Shown here: positions 13,648 through 18,747 of the stretch, piece by piece
Layout: the number at the start of each line of letters is the position of its first letter
Numbering within the stretch: the stretch's first letter is position 1
Assembly (NCBI GenBank): GCA_028282395.1
Contig: JANQHY010000257.1
Location: 1 to 18,747 of the forward strand
Direction: 5' to 3'
From: Gammaproteobacteria bacterium
GTDB lineage: Bacteria; Pseudomonadota; Gammaproteobacteria; UBA12402
Length of the DNA stretch: 18,747 bases
Translations under genes and position numbers: made by a program
Notes under the pieces: generated by a model
What the model was told of the DNA's origin: nothing
The model's database searches: none
The model's input: only the letters and a program-made list of their open reading frames with translations

Positions 13648-14826
13648 CAAAACACTACGGAAGCAACAGCCCAAAAATAACACTATCAACGATAATATCA
13701 AGCCTATAGCAATGGAGAATGCTGTGCTTACAGAACCAAAAAACAAACCTCCTGTTGTTTGAGCTAAGTACATTGCCATCAGATATATTGCCAAAGCTCT
13801 AGTGCGAATTTCCTCACCGAATGAAGCTTGGACAATACCATTAACTGATGCAATTGAAATACTCCACCCTAAACCAAATATTGCTAACGGCACAAACAGT
13901 GCGTAAGCACCATATTTACTAAAACAGAAAACGAGCAAAATAGAAACAAACTCTAGCATATAGGCAACGAATACAACCGTATTTCTTGAAAACCTTTTTA
14001 AAATCGGCGGTAATACAAAGGCAGTCATAAGCGCACCTACACCAATCATTGCCATTAACGATCCCTGCCCCCCTGGATTTTCATGCAAAATATGCTTAGA
14101 AAAATATGGCATTAATGCCCAAATGATACTACCGCTAAAAAATAATATTAATGCATCAAAACAACATAAGCGATATAACTTTGACTCAAATAAGATTTTT
14201 AATTTTACCTGTTTTATTGCCTTCTTATTACGATATAATTGTGGCAATTTGGATTTTGGCAAAAAGCTCAATCCTGCAATACACAGTAATAAGGCAACAG
14301 CGAGAAACAGGTATTGGTAGGGGGCGAATAAAATGATAAATCCGGCTAAAGCAGGGCCAAACGTTCTGCTCAGATTAAAACCCAGATTATTCATGACAGC
14401 CGCATATTTAATATCTTCTTTTTGAACTAATGAAACGGTACTTGATTGAGCAATAGGGAGCCTAAAGGCAGTGCCAACTGAAAAGCAAAACGTCAGAATA
14501 ATAAAAACCCAGGGCGTCGCATACCCATAAAGACTAATAAAAAACAGAAATAAAGATATCACAGCCATCAATAGCTGAATGCAACATAATGCCTTGTATT
14601 TATTTAAATAATCTCCAACCATTCCAGCAGCAATACCAAATAAAAAAAATGGTAGCGTGACAGCCACCTGAACCAATGAATTTATTAATGGAGACCGAGA
14701 TAAATGACTAACTAAAATAGCACAAGCCATATTTTGTATCCAAATAGCAAGGTTACTCCCAGTATTAGAAACCCATAATGACCTGTAATCCTTATTTAGG
14801 AAAATGTTTAAAGTATCTCGATTCAT
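13618..14826 (-). CDS. MFS transporter of the MFS_3 / EntS-like exporter type
   Basis: A 402-residue integral membrane protein with about 12 hydrophobic helices. It starts with NKDYRSLWVSNTGSNLAIWIQNMA, whose 'F--LW-----S--G-W-Q--A' pattern marks the MFS_3 group that includes enterobactin exporter EntS and related secretion transporters. GMVGDYLNKYKAL at about 68–80 is the loop 2–3 motif (G---D---R/K). A second-half loop LKRFSRN sits around 280. The likely role is proton-driven export of a small metabolite or siderophore; no biosynthetic genes are in view, so the substrate is unknown. The ATG at 14826 lacks a clear Shine-Dalgarno site. It diverges from the membrane/beta-domain fusion gene across 160 bases and converges with a broken small gene. 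Confidence 0.82.
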   Translation of the reverse strand: MNRDTLNIFLNKDYRSLWVSNTGSNLAIWIQNMACAILVSHLSRSPLINSLVQVAVTLPFFLFGIAAGMVGDYLNKYKALCCIQLLMAVISLFLFFISLYGYATPWVFIILTFCFSVGTAFRLPIAQSSTVSLVQKEDIKYAAVMNNLGFNLSRTFGPALAGFIILFAPYQYLFLAVALLLCIAGLSFLPKSKLPQLYRNKKAIKQVKLKILFESKLYRLCCFDALILFFSGSIIWALMPYFSKHILHENPGGQGSLMAMIGVGALMTAFVLPPILKRFSRNTVVFVAYMLEFVSILLVFCFSKYGAYALFVPLAIFGLGWSISIASVNGIVQASFGEEIRTRALAIYLMAMYLAQTTGGLFFGSVSTAFSIAIGLILSLIVLFLGCCFRSVLLFNGYSLAK

Positions 14827-14861
14827 GCCGACTGACTACACACAAAGCTTCTGGATATATT

Positions 14862-14889
14862 TTGACACAAATTTCATTAAGTTTATAAC
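14862..14889 (+). promoter_or_regulatory. Sigma-70 promoter for the membrane/beta-domain fusion gene
   Basis: A consensus TTGACA at 14862–14867, a 16-base spacer and TATAAC at 14884–14889. The predicted start near 14896 gives a leader of about 90 bases. It lies in the 160-base divergent region shared with the MFS gene. Confidence 0.55.
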
Positions 14890-14986
14890 ATAATATACGC
14901 CATTAAAAACTTCATATTTATTACCCAAAATCAGATGGTAGTTTACTCTGGCAACTAACCTGTACGCAGAAATAAGGAAAATACTC

Positions 14987-16744
14987 ATGCAATATAGTTT
15001 TCTTTTTGTGTTTGTTTCCAGTTTTGCATCAGTATTGGTACAAAAACTTTATCTCAGTATACCTTCTACTTTCACATTATTAATTATATCTATTATTGCA
15101 ACAATCTACTTTAACATAATCAACATTGGCAAACTGCGACAATTGTATATTCATTGCTGGCAGCAAAGGAAATTATGGTTGGCTATTATGATAACCATCT
15201 TGATTATGTGGTATTGCAGTATGACAGGCCCTGGAGTACTCGGCGCTTCACTTTATAGGTTCCTTTACTTCGCATGGCTCGGTGCTTTAGGTTTTTTATC
15301 TCTGGCATTTAAAGGCAAAAACATTGCTCGCCTTCCTCTTTGTTGCAGTTTATTTGCACTAGCATTAATACTAGTGCTATTGAGTGACTACCTTATTAAA
15401 GTTGTTGAAGGTACCACCGTGACGATTACTCCAAAAATTGAAGAGCGCGAATCGAGTTTGTCAGATTATTACTGGACAGCTTATCCGCTATCATCAAGTG
15501 CTCTGGGAGCAAAGGTGAATGCATCAAATCATAGTATTTCATTTACTGCGCCTGCTTACACTGCAGCAAGTCATTTCTATCATCTCACAATACATGCCAA
15601 GTCAGGCCCCGGACAGATCAGCGCCAGTACAATAGTTGAAGTACTCAGAAATCCAATCCCCATCATCAAGATATTATCCGGAGCAACTAACCTCCCGGAT
15701 CACTCCGGTAGACCAATTACTTCAGGAACGATCAAATTCCAAATACAAGGAGGTGTAGCACCTTACACTGTTACGACAAGCAACAAAAATATTGTTTTCA
15801 AAGCCTCAGGAACCAACACCCTTAAGGTTACTAATAACGCCACTCATACTGAAGAAATTGATTACACCCAAGATATATCACCGCAAAGAAAGCTAGATAT
15901 TGCCGACTTTAAGCTGACTGTAACAGATGCAAAAAAGAAGAAAGTAGCCAGCATCATCATGCCTCTATCAATATGGGGTTCGCCCACAGCAACCTTTGAA
16001 GTTAAAGTGGGAGCATACACACTCACTCCATCCCGTACCAGCGCCGGCACAAGATATATCGTCAAGCCTAATGATAGCGTCAATTTGATAGCGAACGCGG
16101 CATCAGGCTATAACCTCACATACACTTGGGATAATGTATCGAGCCATAGCGCCAGCACAGCAAACTTAGCCACTGCCAGCAGCCTCTATAATAATGTTGC
16201 TGCCCATGTCACCGATGGCTTTGGCAGAAAGGTAGATCATACATTCAATGCTATTGATAGCCGCCCGCTACCCAATATCCAAGAACTGAAAATGCTTGAC
16301 TACAATCAAACGCCATACACATCTGCAACCGCAACATATGGAAACCGTGTTGACTACGCAGCCCCTCATCACCATAATTCATTTTCAATTTTACTGACTA
16401 TACCACAAGTTAGCCCCACTAATTCTTTATATCTTGATAGCGTAGATAAAGCTTATGCTTACGATGGTTATAGTATGTTCGCCAGCCATGTTACTGGTTA
16501 TAACAACAATACCGTGGGGAAAATCGCATTTATTGATACCACCTCTGCTCCACATCAAGGTGAAAACTGGCGTTTTCACTGGAGTAACCTCTGGCAAGAC
16601 TCAAGCACCTATTTATGGACAGCAGGTGTACGTAGAACCTATTATGATGGAAGTGTTGTATATTCTAATAATGGTACAGGAGTATGTTGGCATGCATATG
16701 GAAGCGGTAGAACCTGTGCCAGCATAGCAAATAGGAGTCATTAA
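14987..16744 (+). CDS. Chimeric protein: five-helix EamA-like half transporter fused to a long beta-rich domain
   Basis: 585 residues. Residues 1–137 hold five membrane helices (about 2–22, 28–48, 63–80, 83–107, 114–134) arranged like one EamA/drug-metabolite-transporter half, including a GPGVLGASLYRFLYF segment in the position of the family's 'S-PGVASLL' helix. The usual second five-helix half is absent. From about 140 on the protein is Ser/Thr/Asn/Tyr-rich beta sequence that looks like several Ig- or cadherin-like modules: TTVTITPKI, then a segment near 235–330 with IKFQIQGGVAPYTVTTSNK, another from about 340, and a Tyr/Trp-rich end with Cys in GVCWHAYG and RTCAS. With an odd number of helices and a cytoplasmic N-terminus, the beta part would be periplasmic or exposed (inference). 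AAGGA eight bases before the ATG supports the start. It diverges from the MFS exporter and could be surface-linked; no closer function is offered. Confidence 0.72.
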   Translation: MQYSFLFVFVSSFASVLVQKLYLSIPSTFTLLIISIIATIYFNIINIGKLRQLYIHCWQQRKLWLAIMITILIMWYCSMTGPGVLGASLYRFLYFAWLGALGFLSLAFKGKNIARLPLCCSLFALALILVLLSDYLIKVVEGTTVTITPKIEERESSLSDYYWTAYPLSSSALGAKVNASNHSISFTAPAYTAASHFYHLTIHAKSGPGQISASTIVEVLRNPIPIIKILSGATNLPDHSGRPITSGTIKFQIQGGVAPYTVTTSNKNIVFKASGTNTLKVTNNATHTEEIDYTQDISPQRKLDIADFKLTVTDAKKKKVASIIMPLSIWGSPTATFEVKVGAYTLTPSRTSAGTRYIVKPNDSVNLIANAASGYNLTYTWDNVSSHSASTANLATASSLYNNVAAHVTDGFGRKVDHTFNAIDSRPLPNIQELKMLDYNQTPYTSATATYGNRVDYAAPHHHNSFSILLTIPQVSPTNSLYLDSVDKAYAYDGYSMFASHVTGYNNNTVGKIAFIDTTSAPHQGENWRFHWSNLWQDSSTYLWTAGVRRTYYDGSVVYSNNGTGVCWHAYGSGRTCASIANRSH

Positions 16745-16930
16745 TATCGATCTCTACGTACAAGCACGTGGACCCTGCTTCACCAATGTTGCTTTGCGGT
16801 TAATAAATCTTTATTGCAGTTAACTGTGGATGGTTTGCTTTTAACTTTCATAGCCCAAAAAATAGATGCATTTTAGACTGTTCTTGCCAATGCGTAAGCG
16901 CTGGTTAATGCGATAGAACCCTTACACTTC

Positions 16931-17470
16931 CTACATGACATGAACACCGTGCCGACTAATCTCATCATGGGCCTGTCGCATAACCCTTGCCAGAATTATT
17001 ACAATAGATCCAGCTACCAGGGCAATTATATCAGTACTAGTAAGACTGACTGCTAGCATTCTATGCCCAACTGGATTATGTATAGATAATGTAACTGATA
17101 TAAGGGCGCCAAAGATTAATGATCCCAATACCCATCCAAACAGGCTATAACTTAATTTTTTATACTGGCTAACGTTATCCATGTTAAAAAATTGCCCTTT
17201 TTCATAATTTCCAAACAAAATAATTAAGCGCCTTAGACCGTACATTAAGATGCCGCAAGGAATCATGGTAACAAAAAATGCTGTCACTCTAGTTGATAGA
17301 GAAAGTGGTGCTTGCACTAAATATAGTAAGCCATCACCCACACCGATAGGAGTAAAAAAATCATAAGGAGTCATCAATACAATCCAAAAAAGCAAATTCC
17401 CAAAAGGTATCCCATAAAAAAGAAAGCTGAAAAAGCGGCGCATATAAGTAATTCTACCTAGTTGTAACAT
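16931..17470 (-). CDS. DUF2975-like membrane protein
   Basis: A 179-residue membrane protein with four hydrophobic helices (about 11–33, 62–86, 108–130, 146–166). The segment QYKKLSYSLFGWVLGSLIFG followed by a last helix and the amphipathic RVMRQAHDEISRH resembles the DUF2975 pattern, in which a 'KL' helix is followed by a C-terminal helix ending near an acidic amphipathic stretch. Those proteins are often next to a small Xre-type regulator, which is not seen here. Function unknown. The ATG at 17470 has only a weak site upstream; an ATG at 17443 is possible. A 7-bp inverted repeat lies 11 bases upstream. Confidence 0.6.
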   Translation of the reverse strand: MLQLGRITYMRRFFSFLFYGIPFGNLLFWIVLMTPYDFFTPIGVGDGLLYLVQAPLSLSTRVTAFFVTMIPCGILMYGLRRLIILFGNYEKGQFFNMDNVSQYKKLSYSLFGWVLGSLIFGALISVTLSIHNPVGHRMLAVSLTSTDIIALVAGSIVIILARVMRQAHDEISRHGVHVM

Positions 17471-17480
17471 ATCAAAATCT

Positions 17481-17507
17481 CACTTCTATTAAAATTCACA
17501 AGAAGTG
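17481..17507. promoter_or_regulatory. Inverted repeat upstream of the DUF2975-like gene
   Basis: CACTTCT (17481–17487) and AGAAGTG (17501–17507) are perfect complements separated by 13 bases, immediately upstream of the start at 17470. The spacing fits an operator for a dimeric repressor or a leader hairpin. No regulator gene is nearby. Confidence 0.3.
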
Positions 17508-17658
17508 TAACCCGCAAAATACCTTTAATCAACTATTATTTATTGTTATTCGATCATATAGTCCAGGCTCTTTTGCGTATCTAAAGATAACCACACAGAA
17601 ACAAATAAGAAAAATGTAAGACAGGTAGTAAGGTATTACTGTAAAATGCACGCCGATG

Positions 17659-17838
17659 TTACCTTACCACCGGTGGTGGCTTTAATCCCATCACCACCGT
17701 AGTGCCACCGGCCTGGATGTGTAGCTCACTGGCGCTGATATCGCCGCTACCGTGAGCAATCAGCCACTCACCTGTACGGTTAATCGCGTGTTTCTCACCA
17801 CCTTGGGTGGTGGTGTTAAGGTTATGCTGTGCTTGCAT
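17659..17838 (-). CDS. Short beta-repeat-like protein, possible tail fragment of a VgrG- or haemagglutinin-type protein
   Basis: 59 residues from ATG 17838, two bases after the stop of the upstream membrane protein (a TTG at 17844 would add two). The text TQGGEKHAINRTGEW then HGSGDISASELHIQAGG has the alternating Gly/polar/hydrophobic rhythm of beta-helix tails such as VgrG C-termini or haemagglutinin repeats; the final KPPPVVR is Pro-rich. It is far too short for either family, so it is either a relic of a larger gene or a small protein of its own. The DNA around it is rich in ACCACC/GGTGGT motifs, including the palindrome ACCACCGGTGGT. It is the last gene of a tight three-gene minus-strand cluster. 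Confidence 0.4.
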   Translation of the reverse strand: MQAQHNLNTTTQGGEKHAINRTGEWLIAHGSGDISASELHIQAGGTTVVMGLKPPPVVR

Positions 17839-17840
17839 GC

Positions 17841-18317
17841 TCAATTAATCTTTTGCTCTGGTTTTTTTGATTTAGTCAGGTAGCTCTTTAACATCATAAA
17901 GATACATGCCATTACTACCAGCGTTTGAATAACAAAATAAAAAATCAAACTTTTCATAAAAAAACTGACAGACAAATGTGGGTTAAATAACCATGAAAAA
18001 GTAGAGCCCACATAAGGTAGTGATTCAAATAAGTAGTTAATATTGACAACTAAAATATAAATAAGCGCCAATATCAACTTAAAGCGATAAAGTGCTAGCG
18101 CTATAGAGTATAAAATAAGTCCATGCAGCATATCTAATAATATCGATTTAGTCATGCCAGCGTAATAAAACATCCCAAAACCACCATTTAGAACAGGTGG
18201 AAAAACACCAAGCGGAAATATCGCTTGGAAGATTATAATAAGGACATTAGTGATAAGAAATATTAATATGGCTTTACGCATCATCTGCGGCAAGAAGTCT
18301 TTCATTGAATTAGACAT
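17841..18317 (-). CDS. Small four-helix membrane protein of unknown function
   Basis: 158 residues (160 from an ATG at 18323) with four hydrophobic helices (about 15–35, 45–80, 84–100, 116–142) and a lysine-rich C-terminus, KSYLTKSKKPEQK, likely cytoplasmic. No family recognised. Its ATG at 18317 overlaps the stop of the upstream soluble protein (ATGTCTAA), so translation is probably coupled. A short beta-repeat frame follows after two bases. A soluble protein coupled to a small membrane protein is an arrangement seen in effector–immunity pairs, but nothing in the sequence proves that here. Confidence 0.65.
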   Translation of the reverse strand: MSNSMKDFLPQMMRKAILIFLITNVLIIIFQAIFPLGVFPPVLNGGFGMFYYAGMTKSILLDMLHGLILYSIALALYRFKLILALIYILVVNINYLFESLPYVGSTFSWLFNPHLSVSFFMKSLIFYFVIQTLVVMACIFMMLKSYLTKSKKPEQKIN

Positions 18318-18653
18318 CACCATAAACTTCAGCAGTTCCTAAACGAAGATAATTAAGGACAATTACTGCTTTACTGCCAATAACTTCAAACCCATCCAGT
18401 TCGGCTGTGCCAAGTATATCTCCGCCCTCAGCAATATTGTTACCTGCGAATTTTACCGCACGAAAGGCTTGTTGTGCCATCGAGTCAGCGATAGGTGCGG
18501 CATGACTACTTAAATAACTTTTAATATCATCCCAGTCTTTTTGAGCATCTCGGCTAAATGACCTACTGGGATCATTATTTTTTACTGCCTTGATAACAAT
18601 AGCTAAGTTTATATTTCCAGATATTTTCCAATTATTTTTTTCTAGTGGCTCTA
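18310..18653 (-). CDS. C-terminal part of a soluble protein, cut at its 5' side by a putative insertion sequence
   Basis: About 114 codons open without a start at the right side; the frame is blocked by TGA at 18664–18666 inside what looks like an insertion-sequence end, next to the tetranucleotide CTAG. The visible protein is mixed alpha/beta and acidic (RDAQKDWDDIKSYLSS, AQQAFRAVKFAGNNIAEGGD, FEVIGSKAVIVLNYL). It has no membrane helix and matches no family I know. Its stop overlaps the start of the downstream membrane protein, so the pair once formed an operon. The N-terminus must lie beyond the insertion or is lost. Confidence 0.5.
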
Positions 18654-18747
18654 GAGGGTGTCGTCAAATTAATTTCATCCATGGATTAAGCTATTAGAAC
18701 GTATATAATTCGTGGTGTTGAGAGCGATTTATGTTAATGGAGTAACT
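18654..18747 (+). mobile_element. Putative left end of an insertion sequence
   Basis: GAGGGTGTCGTCAAATTAAT directly follows CTAG and resembles the terminal inverted repeats of IS5-type elements, which target YTAR sites. Downstream come TATAAT at 18704–18709 and GGAG near the window edge, a layout expected of a transposase promoter and ribosome binding site with the gene starting just outside the window. The call rests on resemblance, since the other end is not visible. Confidence 0.4.

Noticed and set aside
16745..16930. Gap between the fusion gene and the DUF2975-like gene
   Set aside because: Searched for small genes, a strong terminator or an RNA; nothing convincing was seen.
17640..17830. 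ACCACC/GGTGGT-rich stretch considered as a CRISPR or tandem array
   Set aside because: The repeats are short, irregular and partly within a coding frame; there is no regular spacing or constant repeat unit.

Overview
The window looks like a chromosomal segment of a host-associated gammaproteobacterium, possibly in or near the Legionellales. That placement is inferred from three things: ubiquinone monooxygenase genes next to a YgfB-type gene and the 6S RNA–ygfA pair, moderately AT-rich DNA, and a eukaryotic-type Ser/Thr kinase among unknown, effector-like proteins. No rRNA, tRNA, CRISPR array or replication origin was seen.

Left part (1–9.3 kb) is mostly housekeeping. It holds the start of pmbA/tldE (minus), ubiI (minus), ubiH (minus), a YgfB/UPF0149 gene (minus), 6S RNA (plus), the 5-formyltetrahydrofolate cyclo-ligase gene (plus), a DUF3301 membrane protein (plus), an unrecognised 440-residue protein (plus) and gpmA (minus). 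In many relatives ygfB–pepP–ubiH–ubiI run together and zapA lies between ygfB and 6S RNA. Here pepP and zapA are absent from those places. About 2.4 kb carrying an 89-residue orphan protein and a 461-residue protein kinase, both on the opposite strand, separates ubiH from ubiI.

Middle part (9.3–13.7 kb) is an accessory, decaying region. A diverged repeat of about 225–248 bp, running from the first codons of gpmA to the 3' end of an Arc-type ribbon-helix-helix gene, flanks a 3.1-kb block. The block holds a roughly 1000-codon helical protein gene cut by one in-frame TAG. The Arc-type gene is cut by an in-frame TAA at codon 9, and a small plus-strand gene beside it is frameshifted. This is consistent with an old insertion or duplication followed by erosion.

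Right part (13.6–18.7 kb) has an MFS_3-type exporter divergent from an unusual chimera, in which five membrane helices resembling half of an EamA transporter are joined to a long beta-rich domain. Then come a DUF2975-like membrane protein and a tight minus-strand cluster: a truncated soluble protein, a translationally coupled four-helix membrane protein, and a short beta-repeat protein. The window ends in what looks like one end of an insertion sequence that cuts the first gene of that cluster.

The strongest candidates for new biology are the kinase with a host-motif-rich tail and its hairpin-borne ribosome binding site, the repeat-flanked island with its interrupted giant gene, and the transporter–beta-domain fusion.
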